Shown piece after piece: positions 35,147 to 46,200 of a stretch of DNA of 64,000 nt; position 1 is the stretch's first letter, and each line of letters begins with the position of its first letter. This DNA is from Paenibacillus polysaccharolyticus (lineage in GTDB: Bacteria > Bacillota > Bacilli > Paenibacillales > Paenibacillaceae), in assembly GCF_900102085.1 (NCBI RefSeq), contig NZ_FMVM01000015.1, forward strand, positions 1 through 64,000, written 5' to 3'. Position numbers and translations under genes: made by a program. Below the pieces are notes generated by a model. It did not search any database and was not told the origin of the DNA. It saw nothing but the letters and a program-made list of their open reading frames with translations.

Positions 35147-36802
35147 ATGAAGGTGAAGGAACAGAAGGCAGGAGCGAAAGTTCCTTATCGCTATCGGGTG
35201 TTTCTGACTACGGCACTGCTGACGTTGGCGGGTGTTATTCTTGGCGGATGTAATCTGCTGACCGGACCCAGTGCTGTAGTCGAATCAGAGCTGAACGGCA
35301 CGCCATCCTCTCCTTCGGGCAAAGTCAAATATCACATCTCTTGGACGTTGCATCAGAATCTGCCCGTTCCGCAAGATGCCGAGATGTTGAAACAGGTGGA
35401 AGAGCAATTTGATGTAGATCTGGACATCTGGAATATGGAAAACAACAAATATGAGTCACTTCTCGATATGAAGTTAGCCCAAGGTAACATTCCCGACCTA
35501 TTTCGTATCCGTCAGCCGCAGGATTTGTTGAAATATCAGCAGCAAGGGGTGCTTGCCGAGATTCCGGTAGAGACGCTGAAGCAATATGCCCCAAATCTCA
35601 TGCGTATCATCCATGAACAAGCCCCGGCCTATGAACATGCAGGAGTTATAGACGGGAAGTATTACGGCATTCCTGTCATCAATCCAACGAACATCTACCG
35701 TACACCGGTGGTATATCGGCAGGATTGGCTGAACAAGCTGGGTTTGTCCATTCCGCAGACGCTGGCGGAATTCGAGAAGGTTATCTATGCATTTACCTTT
35801 GATGATCCCGACGGCAACGGCATCCAGGACACGTATGGTTTGTCTAGTGAAGGCATGAATGTGGTATTCGGAGCCTTCGGTCAGATTGTTTTTGCAGATC
35901 AACTATACTTCGGCACGAAGGATGGGAAGAAAGTTATTGGTGCGTTGCAGCCCGATATGAAGGAAGCACTGACCTACCTGCGGAAATGGTACAAGGACGG
36001 TGTAATCGATCCCGAGTTTGTCACTGGCGAGAATAAGGGCGGTTACAAACATCTGTCCCATGCGTTTATTAACGGTAAAATCGGGATGACCTCAATGGGT
36101 AACTACTACCACTGGGTTCAGGATGGCGATTATGAGGATTGGCATGTTGAACGTGACGGTAAAGTGGTGAAAAGCCCAGTCCAAGCAACTTTTAATGTAA
36201 AAGAATTAACGGGCAAGTTCCCTGAAGCTCGGGTTACTTTAGGCCAACCCTTCATCGGGCCTCACGGACAACGCGGTTCGAAAGGCAATGACATGTTGAT
36301 GAGCTTCACCGCGATCGGAGCAGATGCGGTCAAGGAGCCGGGCAAGCTGGAGATGATTCTGCGTATTTTGGATGAGGTTAGTGCAAGCCCTGATCCAAAT
36401 AAAGCAACAAGCATGACCTATGGCGTGCAAAATAAACACTGGGTCTGGACAACGGCCGAGCCGAAAAACATCGTCATTATGCCACCATATGACACCATGT
36501 TCGGGTATCAGAATACGATTGGTGCCAATATCGGCATGACGGTTCCGCTGAAAGAGACGGGAGAACGGGAACAATGGGCTTCAACGCTACACCTCGATCA
36601 GGACGGCATTTATAATGCGCTGGAGGTCGCTACACCCGCTCTGGCTAAATATAGCGATTCGTTAATCCGATTGAAGAACAAAGCCTATATCTCGTTTATT
36701 ACAGGTGAGCGACCACTCCGTGAATTCGATGAGTTTGTACAGGAGTTCATGTCCGCAGGCGGTGCAGAAGTGGTGAAAGAAGCGAATGCGTGGAAGCAGT
36801 AG
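35147..36802 (+). CDS. Extracellular solute-binding lipoprotein (oligosaccharide type)
   Basis: About 551 aa. ATG 35147 is chosen because AGGAGG (35132-35137) lies 9 nt before it; ATGs at 35129 and 35138 are badly placed. A membrane helix with lipobox LGGC gives a lipid-anchored protein. The body is a large type 1 sugar-binding fold (YHISWTLHQNLPVPQDAEMLKQVEEQFDVDL, DPDGNGIQDTYGLS as a Ca-binding-like loop, GKIGMTSMGNYYHWVQDG). It is similar in layout to LplA/YtcQ proteins for complex carbohydrates. No permease or ATPase gene follows, so it must share membrane parts encoded elsewhere or serve as a sensor subunit for the AraC protein. Confidence 0.82.
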   Translation: MKVKEQKAGAKVPYRYRVFLTTALLTLAGVILGGCNLLTGPSAVVESELNGTPSSPSGKVKYHISWTLHQNLPVPQDAEMLKQVEEQFDVDLDIWNMENNKYESLLDMKLAQGNIPDLFRIRQPQDLLKYQQQGVLAEIPVETLKQYAPNLMRIIHEQAPAYEHAGVIDGKYYGIPVINPTNIYRTPVVYRQDWLNKLGLSIPQTLAEFEKVIYAFTFDDPDGNGIQDTYGLSSEGMNVVFGAFGQIVFADQLYFGTKDGKKVIGALQPDMKEALTYLRKWYKDGVIDPEFVTGENKGGYKHLSHAFINGKIGMTSMGNYYHWVQDGDYEDWHVERDGKVVKSPVQATFNVKELTGKFPEARVTLGQPFIGPHGQRGSKGNDMLMSFTAIGADAVKEPGKLEMILRILDEVSASPDPNKATSMTYGVQNKHWVWTTAEPKNIVIMPPYDTMFGYQNTIGANIGMTVPLKETGEREQWASTLHLDQDGIYNALEVATPALAKYSDSLIRLKNKAYISFITGERPLREFDEFVQEFMSAGGAEVVKEANAWKQ

Positions 36803-37181
36803 GGGAATGAGGATTGGAGGAAGTTTCTCGCAGGCGTGCCGGGGCAGCTTGTGAAGGGAAAGTGTCGCAGCAGGATTAAAAGGTGAAAAAATCCATTTCA
36901 GTGAGGTTTAAGACACGACCTAGGCAACACGCTCAACTCTAACGATCACCAGTGACCTTATTAGGCTGATTTTCACACATTTAGAAATCTAACGATCTCC
37001 AGCGACGCTATTTCGGCCAAAATGCATTAAAGATGATGATTTTCCACTGAAAAAACGCAAATAGCGTCATCTGTGATCGTTAGATTTTCAAACAGGCTCA
37101 AATGCTCCAAATAACGTTATCTGTGATCGTTAGCCGCTGGCCAAAGCTTCGGGGGGACCACCAGAATGACAGGGGTAATAG
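36803..37181. other. Gene-free stretch with the repeat cluster
   Basis: No coding sequence seen. The first 100 bases have no recognisable element; the remainder is filled by the inverted repeat cluster listed separately. Confidence 0.5.
36938..37134. repeat. Dispersed 26-bp intergenic repeat, cluster 2
   Basis: Four copies: two inverted (36938-36963, 36988-37013) and two forward (37059-37084, 37109-37134). Within each pair the copies start exactly 50 bp apart. Forward copies read AAATAGCGT, a variable centre, then GTGATCGTTAG. The two pairs face each other across 45 bp, so the RNA could form two nested stems. Confidence 0.75.
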
Positions 37182-37853
37182 TCATACTTCACGCCCCTCC
37201 TTCTTGGCCACCGTCAAATATGCCCAATCTTCTCCACGCTTGATCGGACTGCTTATATCCGCTTGAAACTTGATGACTGCCTCGTCATACTGCCGTTTCT
37301 GCGCTTCGCTTAGACTCGCAACGTGTCGCTGTCTTGCCTGTTCAAATTGTGCCTCTGTTCCATAGCGATAGTAAAAATAAGGGCTGAAAATTCTATTTGC
37401 CTCTATCACACCTTGAGGATCAGGTATAAGCTGCTCGATTAATAGAATCTCGTGTTGTGTAATGTACTCCATCATCAATAGGAGGCTGTCCATAAATGCC
37501 TCTTTCCCCAATAATTCATACCACTTTATCTCCGAATGCTCATAGTAACTTTCCGGTAGACCTGTGTAGGACTTATGCTTGATATGCGTAACTTTACAGT
37601 GCAGCATAACTTCCATACTCGTTCCTGCTGTATTATGTCTATTGGCCTGCAAATAGAAGGATATCAACAATTCCTTCGTTTTCATCTCCAGGGCTTTGCG
37701 GGATTTGACAATCTTGAAGCCAGCGAGTGGCAACAAGCTCTGCAATGATTTTAATGTGAACTCGATCAATTCAGTGGACGATGAATGCTCGTTAAATGCA
37801 TACTGGCCGAGAATGGAATCCACACTTGTATTTTGACTTGAGTTATTATTCAT
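37182..37853 (-). CDS. Hypothetical protein
   Basis: About 223 aa, soluble. ATG 37853 is preferred: AAGGGGTGATC, an extended match to the anti-SD, lies in front of it, while the GTG at 37880 has none. No domain recognised. The N-terminus is Asn/Ser-rich, the middle helical (SDSLLLMMEYITQHEILLIEQLI type), and the C-terminus basic. It lies downstream of the TerD-like gene on the same strand, past that gene's terminator. Confidence 0.5.
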   Translation of the reverse strand: MNNNSSQNTSVDSILGQYAFNEHSSSTELIEFTLKSLQSLLPLAGFKIVKSRKALEMKTKELLISFYLQANRHNTAGTSMEVMLHCKVTHIKHKSYTGLPESYYEHSEIKWYELLGKEAFMDSLLLMMEYITQHEILLIEQLIPDPQGVIEANRIFSPYFYYRYGTEAQFEQARQRHVASLSEAQKRQYDEAVIKFQADISSPIKRGEDWAYLTVAKKEGREV

Positions 37854-37976
37854 GTAGATTAGATCACCCCTTATAGTCACGCCAAGGTTACTATAAAATG
37901 GAACTCATCGTCAATTGAAGTCATGTTAACATGACTCTCTCATTGATATGTTCCTGCATAGCTTCTGAACCAGCCT

Positions 37977-38002
37977 AAAAAAGAGCAGCCTTATGACTGC
38001 TC
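37977..38002 (-). terminator. Terminator of the TerD-like gene
   Basis: Minus-strand stem GAGCAG-TCATAAGG-CTGCTC followed by six T residues. Confidence 0.85.
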
Positions 38003-38115
38003 CTTCTTCACCAGTTGCGCTAGTTGTGCTCGCACATACATACTCATGGACTTCCAACACAACACAGTACCCAACATTACCCAATCCACTCCAAATCATG
38101 CCGTCCTTGTACGGA

Positions 38116-40233
38116 TCAAGCCAGATATTCCGCCATAATCTGCTCGATATCATACGGTGTCACACCTTCATCGACCGCATAGATGGTATCGGCCTGCTCC
38201 TTCGTATCCACCAGTTCACCTCTCGCCTTGGCATGCATCATGAACAAGTCATACAGGTGAGGTTTGCGTAATGAGGTCATTGCTTTCCCCATCAGCAAGA
38301 TGCCTCCCCGATTGCCTTCCACATTGTTGTAATAGTCCGGATACCTTGTCAGCGCCAGATCCGTCCAGATGATCGTACGGTCGACCAGATCCAGAATGAC
38401 GGGAATTGCAATCTGCGTATCAGCCGTAATATCGATCTTGTTCTCCACCGTGGATGGTTCATAGATTTCGCCCGAGCCGGGTTTCTTACGCATCATCCAG
38501 CCTGCAAAACATTCCGGCAAGTTGCAGTACGGATGACTGGTGAAGGAGTGAAGTGTGGTCACCACATACCTTCCGCCATAATTCACAATCGAAGGGATAT
38601 GCAGATCAATAAACTCACTCGCCCCATAAGGTGCAGTCACAATATCGCCGCTGTGGACAGCCTTATATTTAACAGACTTCAGATTCGTATATGAAATATG
38701 TTCGACATAGTTCCAGTTCTTGTCATACATGATCGCAGACAGGTCAATATCCACACGCCCTGTAGGTGTACCATCGACCTCGCCTTCTTTCCACCAGCTG
38801 AAGAAACGAATTGTGTCGCCCTCCCCCATCGGGATACGGCTTCCTCTCACAATCGTTCGTAAGGCTTTGCTCGCGGAACGCTGTGAAAAAGGCACCAGAT
38901 AATGCTGCAACTGCTCATCGACATACGTCTTCCCGAGCGAAGGGAATTCAGCGAATCGTGTGATCAGGGCCTGCTCGCATAATTGCACCACTTCCTGACA
39001 CACAGCTTCGTCAAGCTCCGGTAGCTCATTCGGGATACCAACCGCCTTGGCGACATTGCCTTTCGGAAAAAACACTCGCATTTTTGACGCTTCATTCCGC
39101 TGTGCGAAATGCTGTCTCACCTGCAATAACACCGGCGTGGACACCTGCCCCGCTACCTCGCCAAAAGCGAGCAACACATATTCTTCATGCTCTGTTATGC
39201 GTAACATATGATCCAGCTTCCGTGCAAATTCACCCGGACGCTGGGACAACAGGTCAATCAGGCTCCAAATATTCCGATACTGGAATGCCAGTTCAATGCT
39301 ACCGTTAAAGGTTGTAAACGGCTTGTTATTTCGCAGGATATCGAAGGCTTCCTGGCTCCGCGGATACCGTAGCTTGTATTCGGATGGGTGCAAAATCTCC
39401 CCCAGACGAATCCAGCGATCCTTGTAGCGCAGCATATCCTCCGTGATGGAGCCGCATTGCTCCAGTAAACTGAGGAGCAGGCGGCGCTCACGGCGTTTGA
39501 ATTTACGAAAAGGCGTGGCTGTTGCCAGACTGACGTCCCCCTCCGACCAGGAAACTGCCAGTCGGAGTACATCGCTTGCCGTTTTAAAATAATTCCCGAT
39601 ACGTTCCATGCTTGCCAATTCATATTTCAATAGCACCGCAACAACGAACCCTACATTCTCCTTAAACGGAATCTCCTCAGGCAGCATGGTCTCAACATCA
39701 CTCGGATCGGCATGTTTAAGCGCGTGTTTGATATCTTTTTTGTCCGTATCCGAGATGGAGCCATTCGCTTCGATTAACTGACGGATCAGCTTCTGGAACG
39801 CTTGCTTACTCCCCAGATCAATGATCCTCAGCTTCGTTTGCTCCAGGAAAGGAGACCGCGCGCCAGCAGCCATATCCGAAGACTCAAAATCACCCAGTGT
39901 ATGATGTGTCAGGTAATAAAAAACAGCATTCAAGTACAGCTCCGCTTCGTCTGCTTCCATCACCTGCTCCGGGAATCCCGCATACATCGGTTTGTATTTC
40001 ACATGAGCACCGACCATCACTTTCAGGTCTCTAACAAGTTGCTCTGCCAATGCTGTAAATTGTTCTTCGGACAGCGTTCGCAATGCCTGCATCAGCTCAT
40101 TGGAGAAGGTAAACCCAAGAGACTCTATATTTTTGAGTACAGTCGCCAGAAGATTTTTGGGCAATCGATGCACCCTCTGTTGGTCAGGCTCGATCATTAA
40201 TTTGCCGGCTCTGCGCACATAGATACTGTTCAT
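38116..40233 (-). CDS. Large cytoplasmic protein with TerD-like C-terminal domain (MXAN_6230/SCO0854-like)
   Basis: 705 aa from ATG 40233 (MNSIYVRRAGK); the frame stays open to 40428, and no start has a good SD, so the N-terminus is uncertain. The last 200 or so residues resemble a TerD fold (RVDIDLSAIMYDKNWNYVE, HSGDIVTAPYGASEFIDLHI, YGGRYVVTTLHSFT, CFAGWMMRKK). The whole length matches my memory of the MXAN_6230/SCO0854 family, but the RING-like N-terminal zinc domain of that family is not visible. Ter-type proteins are linked to stress and phage or tellurite resistance; the role here is unknown. Confidence 0.6.
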   Translation of the reverse strand: MNSIYVRRAGKLMIEPDQQRVHRLPKNLLATVLKNIESLGFTFSNELMQALRTLSEEQFTALAEQLVRDLKVMVGAHVKYKPMYAGFPEQVMEADEAELYLNAVFYYLTHHTLGDFESSDMAAGARSPFLEQTKLRIIDLGSKQAFQKLIRQLIEANGSISDTDKKDIKHALKHADPSDVETMLPEEIPFKENVGFVVAVLLKYELASMERIGNYFKTASDVLRLAVSWSEGDVSLATATPFRKFKRRERRLLLSLLEQCGSITEDMLRYKDRWIRLGEILHPSEYKLRYPRSQEAFDILRNNKPFTTFNGSIELAFQYRNIWSLIDLLSQRPGEFARKLDHMLRITEHEEYVLLAFGEVAGQVSTPVLLQVRQHFAQRNEASKMRVFFPKGNVAKAVGIPNELPELDEAVCQEVVQLCEQALITRFAEFPSLGKTYVDEQLQHYLVPFSQRSASKALRTIVRGSRIPMGEGDTIRFFSWWKEGEVDGTPTGRVDIDLSAIMYDKNWNYVEHISYTNLKSVKYKAVHSGDIVTAPYGASEFIDLHIPSIVNYGGRYVVTTLHSFTSHPYCNLPECFAGWMMRKKPGSGEIYEPSTVENKIDITADTQIAIPVILDLVDRTIIWTDLALTRYPDYYNNVEGNRGGILLMGKAMTSLRKPHLYDLFMMHAKARGELVDTKEQADTIYAVDEGVTPYDIEQIMAEYLA

Positions 40234-40665
40234 TTTTATATTGCTGTAATTTACATCTTTATTGTTCATGATCAAAGAGTCCAGGAAAGCCATATCCCTA
40301 ATTAACATTCGGTGGTTAGCTTGAGAAGGAAGGAATATGATAGCCTGGACGCCTCCTCTCTGATTTGAAATCTTCAGGAGAGCGGCGACCCTAGTAATCT
40401 CCAATGATGTAGAAGGAAGGACCGCCATAGCCTGAAGGCCAAGAGTTCGAGGTTCCGAAGTTCGTCACCCGAACCTTTGGTGAACTCATCATCTCAGATT
40501 TTGGCATCCATGAGCAGGGCAAAAGTATTACGACATGAATTTATACAGAGGGAGTGCTCGAACGGGTGTCGAATAGGATGCAAAGAATAGAAACCAGAGA
40601 GTACAATGAAGAGCGAGGCAGAAGTACAGGAATCCAACGTATTTATGAAATGAGGTTATCCGAAA

Positions 40666-41766
40666 ATGAGACTCCACACTTTATATAATGAATATATTCG
40701 TCATAAATTCCATCTCCCCCCGGAACCCACACACGGAGATATGATAATGGCATTTGGTCAATATGAGGATGACAGTGCAGCGTTATTCTTTAATGATCAC
40801 CCCGAGGAAACCTTCTTAGGCTGGATCGTCCGATTACGTCCGAAAGACCCCTACTATGGATCAAAGCCAGACTGGAAGCCCGTATTAGCTGAGACGTTTG
40901 AGCAACTGAATGTTTACGATGAGATGATTCTGTACTACCTGCTGTTCACGATCAATAGCACACTATCCATCAACACACACAACACCTACAGCGAGATGAA
41001 TGATGTGATGAAAAAATATAGCTTCCTCCAGCTGTCCCATCTGCATGACATAACTTGTTTAAACGCTTCACAGAAGCAGTCGCTACGCGACTTTTTCTTC
41101 TTTATCTATCTCTACGCCCATCCGGTGAATGATGAGACTTTATACGCCTGTACATTTGACCAACAACGCTTGATTCATACCAATACGGGCATTCCACTCG
41201 AGTATTATTTCGTTGCTTATTATAATCACTACACCACACATCGCGACGAGCACGCGGAACATATCGTGATCTCAGCAGACGAGATTCAAGCCTGCAAAGC
41301 GTTAACTCTGGAGCTGTTACAGGTCATTGAGGGACGTTCCCCCAAGTTAATCATACCTTCTATTAAAAGTTTGGAGCCCGCCATTCAACTCATTAACGAT
41401 GTCGATGGAATGCTCAAGCTATACAAGGATGATCCTGCGGCGTTTTGCCAGATCATTAGAGATTTGCTCGCACTGGGAGTTGCCGCTGAGGGTGCTTCGG
41501 TGAACTCCAGATCATATCGTGATTACTGTTTTACCGTGTTGCTTCAAAATTACGCTTCATATATCCTGTTCTTTGATTTCAACGAAATTCGAGTGCTCAT
41601 AGATGCTTTCCAGGATACCCCCATGGAATGCCGTTTCATCATCAGCAAAATGTTCACAGACACCATTTTTCTCAATAAAATCATACGCCAGCAAGAGATT
41701 GATCTGAACGAGTATCCCGAGGTGACCCGATTTTTTAATGAACAGGCTACGGAGTGGTTTCTGTAG
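40666..41766 (+). CDS. Hypothetical protein
   Basis: 366 aa, soluble, rich in Tyr, His and Phe. A loose SD (GAGGTTAT) precedes the ATG. No domain recognised. Predicted largely helical, with conserved-looking blocks FGQYEDDSAALFFNDHPEETFLGW and SRSYRDYCFTVLLQNYASYILFFD. It is divergent from the TerD-like gene and converges on the second BTAD regulator. Confidence 0.55.
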   Translation: MRLHTLYNEYIRHKFHLPPEPTHGDMIMAFGQYEDDSAALFFNDHPEETFLGWIVRLRPKDPYYGSKPDWKPVLAETFEQLNVYDEMILYYLLFTINSTLSINTHNTYSEMNDVMKKYSFLQLSHLHDITCLNASQKQSLRDFFFFIYLYAHPVNDETLYACTFDQQRLIHTNTGIPLEYYFVAYYNHYTTHRDEHAEHIVISADEIQACKALTLELLQVIEGRSPKLIIPSIKSLEPAIQLINDVDGMLKLYKDDPAAFCQIIRDLLALGVAAEGASVNSRSYRDYCFTVLLQNYASYILFFDFNEIRVLIDAFQDTPMECRFIISKMFTDTIFLNKIIRQQEIDLNEYPEVTRFFNEQATEWFL

Positions 41767-41822
41767 TACCCCTGCAACGAGTAACAATGAGTAACAAGTA
41801 CTCTTGGCAGTGTCGTTGGGAT

Positions 41823-41850
41823 AAAAAAACAGCCTCATTCATGAGGCTGT
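41823..41850 (-). terminator. Terminator of the second BTAD regulator
   Basis: Minus-strand stem ACAGCCTCA-TGAA-TGAGGCTGT followed by seven T residues. Confidence 0.85.
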
Positions 41851-41907
41851 CACAAGGTACAACACGTTGATTTTTTCCATACGCCAAATATCCCAGTGAG
41901 CAGATGC

Positions 41908-43053
41908 TCATATATTCCTGGTTTTCCAATCCCGATACCATGATTCCACTTCGGGGCCAGGGTCTACTCCTGCCTCTTGTTGTAATGCTGCTGCCAATTG
42001 ATGATACTGAGCAACCACCGGCTCTTTATTGCCTAACCGATCATACAACTTCATCAAAGAAAGACTGACCTCCTCCATCATCGGATCAAATTGCTGCATC
42101 TGGTGGTACAACATCAGAGCTTCATTAGGGTGTCCCGATTCAATGTAGTATTGCGCAAGCTTCAGCGCATGATTCTGCCAGAGCGCATGCAATCGCTGAC
42201 GTTCCAGTTCCGCCCACGCGTAATCACCCTCACCGAAATACTTGCCTTCATACTGATCCGAAACATACCGATGCTCGGCAAGTGTAGACGGCGATAATGA
42301 AGGCAATCGGTTAAGACGGCTCTCCCACTCTTCCGCATCAATCCGGAGTTCGCCAGTTTCCAATATATAACCAAATTGTTGATAGCGTACCGAAATCCGG
42401 TCCTCACCCATGAATTCGTTCAGCATACCACGTAAGCGATGAATGCCACTGTGCAGGTTCGTTATACCTCTCCTCTCATCGAGCTCCGGCCATAACAGCT
42501 CAAGCAGGGTGTCACGCTTGATCGGTTTATTGCGATGATGAAGCAAATACGCGAATAGTTCTCTGATTTTGGTCGTTCTAAACTTCAGATGTTTGGGCGC
42601 CTCATTCGGATGCAACTGCACCTGAAGCATTCCCAAGCAACGGATTAACGTGCCTCGCTCTGCTGTGTCTTCGATCACGTCCATTGGTGCCGGTACAGCC
42701 CTGCGCTGATACATCTTCATCGTTTTATCCAAACGATTCCTTGTTACGGGTTTCATAATATAATCCAGCACTTCAAGCCCATAAGCCGTTAGTGCATGTT
42801 CGTTATATGCTGTTGTGAAAATAACTTCTGTTCTTGGAGATACCTCATGAATTCGTTCAGTTGCTTCGATTCCATTCATCCCCGGCATCTCAATATCCAT
42901 GAAAACGAGGTCAGGCAGATGTTGCTTAATTTGCTCTATCGCTTCTTCTGCCTTCAAAAAAGAACCGATGACCTCGCACTCCTCTCTCTCGACTAACAAT
43001 TTATTTAACCTGCTCAGAGCGAGATTTTCATCATCTACCAAAATCACTCTCAT
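41908..43053 (-). CDS. REC-BTAD response regulator of the second hybrid kinase
   Basis: 381 aa from ATG 43053 (GGAGGG 8 nt upstream). REC at 1-118 (ILVDDENLALSRL, Asp in VFMDIEMPGMNG, Lys in YIMKPVT). It is followed by a winged helix (FRTTKIRELFAYLLHHRNKPIKRDTLLELLWPE) and the BTAD domain. It is a clear paralogue of the regulator at 24.7-25.9 kb, with the same length and domain order. The kinase gene is divergent, so the two share a roughly 150-bp promoter region. Confidence 0.87.
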   Translation of the reverse strand: MRVILVDDENLALSRLNKLLVEREECEVIGSFLKAEEAIEQIKQHLPDLVFMDIEMPGMNGIEATERIHEVSPRTEVIFTTAYNEHALTAYGLEVLDYIMKPVTRNRLDKTMKMYQRRAVPAPMDVIEDTAERGTLIRCLGMLQVQLHPNEAPKHLKFRTTKIRELFAYLLHHRNKPIKRDTLLELLWPELDERRGITNLHSGIHRLRGMLNEFMGEDRISVRYQQFGYILETGELRIDAEEWESRLNRLPSLSPSTLAEHRYVSDQYEGKYFGEGDYAWAELERQRLHALWQNHALKLAQYYIESGHPNEALMLYHQMQQFDPMMEEVSLSLMKLYDRLGNKEPVVAQYHQLAAALQQEAGVDPGPEVESWYRDWKTRNI

Positions 43054-43206
43054 ATGCACAGCCCTCCGACTCACTTGATGATCCTTTAATCTATAATTTT
43101 ACCATAAACTTTGGATTGCGAACGCTATCAATTTGGTAATACGTCTAAAATTCGAAATAAAAAAAGGATGCTCATCGAACATGACGGTGCAGGAGTTAGA
43201 CGAAAC

Positions 43207-46200
43207 TTGTCGAAATTAAAATCTGCCATGAAACCAATAACGAATATAAAAATACCTAGATATGTCGTGTTGTCCCTTGTCTTTTTAACCATTTTACTTA
43301 GCTTTCGCTGGATATGGTCCGCCTCTTTTGCTATACCGGATCATCCAGAACCCGTTCGAGGCGTGTTGGATCTTCGCGGTTGGGACTTTGCTGACACTTC
43401 CCCGATCTCTCTGGATGGAGAATGGGGGTTCACACCCCATGCATTGATTTCTGGCGGAGAAGATAAACATACGAATTCAGATATGGGGTCGGACAAGCCT
43501 TCCACCTGGGTCCAAGTGCCGGGTGACTGGCGCAAGGCGTTACAACCACCTTCTGCTTCGTCATTCGGATATGGAACGTACCAGCTTCGTATACTACTCG
43601 ACCCTTCGGTGAAGGAAATATCCCTCTGGGCTCAGAAAATTCAGACCTCATCCATCATTGAGATCAACGGAACGGTTGTTGCCCAGTTCGGTCAACCTGC
43701 CAGCAATGCCGAAAGCTATCAACCAGAAAGGACTGCATTTGTAACTTCCTATGCACTAGACAAGACGAGTGAACTCACTCTACTTGTGCAAACAGCCAAT
43801 TTCGACGATCCATTCAGTGGAGGCATTACGCGTTCTCTATACTTGGGTTCTCCTGAAGCCATCGGAAGTGAACGGGGTTTATCCATTGATTTGCAGAAAA
43901 TTACGTTCGCTATACTGCTTCTGCACAGCCTGTATGCCTTTGTCATGTTTCTATTTATCCGGAAGCAGCGGGCACTGCTCACGTTCTCTTTGTTAATACT
44001 GGCTACGGCCTTAACGGTTGTCTCTGACCATGACGGGCTGTTATTAAACTGGCTACCACTGAACTTCACTTGGATGGTTAAAGCCAAGGCGATTTCATAT
44101 GCTTCATTTGCGCTTTTCCTTCTTATGCTGGCCAGAAGCTTTGCGAATCCGAATCATGGGCGAAAGCTCTTTCTTGCATATGCCGGTATTGTAGGAGGAT
44201 ATCTATTATTTTTGCTCATTGCTCCCGTAACGCTTGTGTACCAAGCACTTCATACTCAAATTCCTGATTTCCTGTATTTGTTCGCCATTGGTTGGTCTGT
44301 GCTCCTGTTCTTCAAAATGGCCGCAGCCAAACAAAGCGACGCAAGCTTTCTGCTCTTTGCAGCAATGAGCAGTATGTCCAGTGTGCTGTGGGGAATTGTA
44401 AACTCACATAACGAAATCACCAATGTGTATTATCCGATCGATGTTATTGCTGCCATATTTGGCTTTGCGGCCTACTGGTTCAGAAAATATTTCCGCAATG
44501 CCACTGAAATTGAAAAACTGTATGAACAGCTCAAAGTGGAAGACCAGCAAAAAGATCAATTCCTGGTGAACACCGCGCATGAACTGCGCACTCCCCTGCA
44601 TGGGATTATTAACATTGCCGAAAGTATTGCGGTGCGCGAACAGCGTCAATCCGGAGGACAACATACGGAAGACATGAAACTGCTCGTCAATATCGGGAGA
44701 CAGATGTCGCAATTGATTGATGATCTTCTGGATGTCATTCGTCTGAGAGAAAAACGCATCATATTGCAGAAAAAACCGTTATCCCTCGCCTCTGTCATAT
44801 CCGGCGTCATTGGAATGTTCCGATTTATGGCGGAAGGCAAGCGAGTCCAGATCATCGTAGATACTCCCGATGGATTACCGCTTGTTCAGGCAGATGAGAG
44901 ACGACTTGTTCAGATCCTGTACAATCTGCTGCATAATGCGCTCAAATTCACGGATGAGGGTACCATTACCGTATCGGTCAGGGCAGATAAAGATAGCGTC
45001 ATTATGCAAGTTTCGGATACAGGCACGGGAATTAGCGAGGAGTTACAAGAACGAATATTTGAAGCTTACGAGCAAGGTACTGCTCAAGCACGTTTGAGTG
45101 GTGGGATTGGGCTCGGGTTAAGTATCAGCAAACAGCTCACAGAGCTTCATGGTGGTGAACTCACTGTACAGTCCGTGCTGGGACAAGGATCTACTTTTCA
45201 AGTTTCGTTGCCACGAAAAGATACACCTGCCTTAACCGAACAGACCGATCAGACGGAGCATTCGCGATGGGGTGTCCAGCATCTGAGTGAGGTCGCTGTG
45301 AGCCTAGATGAAGAGCAACATCCTGTGAACCCCGTCATACCTGGGAAAACTACTGCTCGCATTCTCGCTGTCGATGATGATCCGGTCAACTTGCGTGTAC
45401 TCATCTCGATGCTGTCGAACGAACCCTATGATATACAACCTGCCACTTCAGCGTTAGAAGCCCTGGAATTACTAAATACGCAGTCATGGGATTTATTAAT
45501 TGCCGATGTGATGATGCCTCATATGTCCGGTTATGAACTGACAGAGAGCGTGCGTAAACGTTATTCCGTATCGGAGCTTCCTATTCTGTTGTTAACGGCC
45601 CGAAACGAACCTGCTGATATTTATGCCGGATTCATGGCTGGTGCTACTGATTATGTGACCAAGCCTGTTGACGCTGTAGAGTTGAGACATCGCATTGGTT
45701 CATTGATTGTGTTGAAACAATCGATTGATGAGAGATTGCGGATGGAAGCCGCTTATTTGCAGGCACAGATCCAGCCTCACTTCCTGTTTAACACACTCAA
45801 TTCCATTATGATGCTCAGTGAGATCGATACGGATCGAATGCAGCGATTGGGGGATGCTTTTATTGAATATTTGCAGACCAGCTTCCACTTTGTGAATTCG
45901 GAGAAAATGGTGGAGATCACCCACGAGATAGACCTTTCGAAAGCCTATCTCTACATTGAGAAGGAACGATTCGCAGAACGATTAAACGTAGTCTGGGACA
46001 TTCCAGAAGACATCGATGTGATTCTTCCTCCACTCACGATCCAGCCGCTGATTGAAAATGCTGTTCGCCATGGTGTACTCAGCCAAGTGGACGGCGGGAC
46101 GGTATGGATCCGCATCGTTGCCCAAACCACGGGCACACTGATCGAGATCGAAGATAACGGCTCAGGCATGCATCCGGAGCAGATTGAACGAGCGCTCGCA

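Noticed and set aside
36938..37134. Possible CRISPR array
   Set aside because: Regular 50-bp spacing and 26-bp repeats, but copies occur in both orientations, are imperfect, and number only two per direction; no cas genes nearby.
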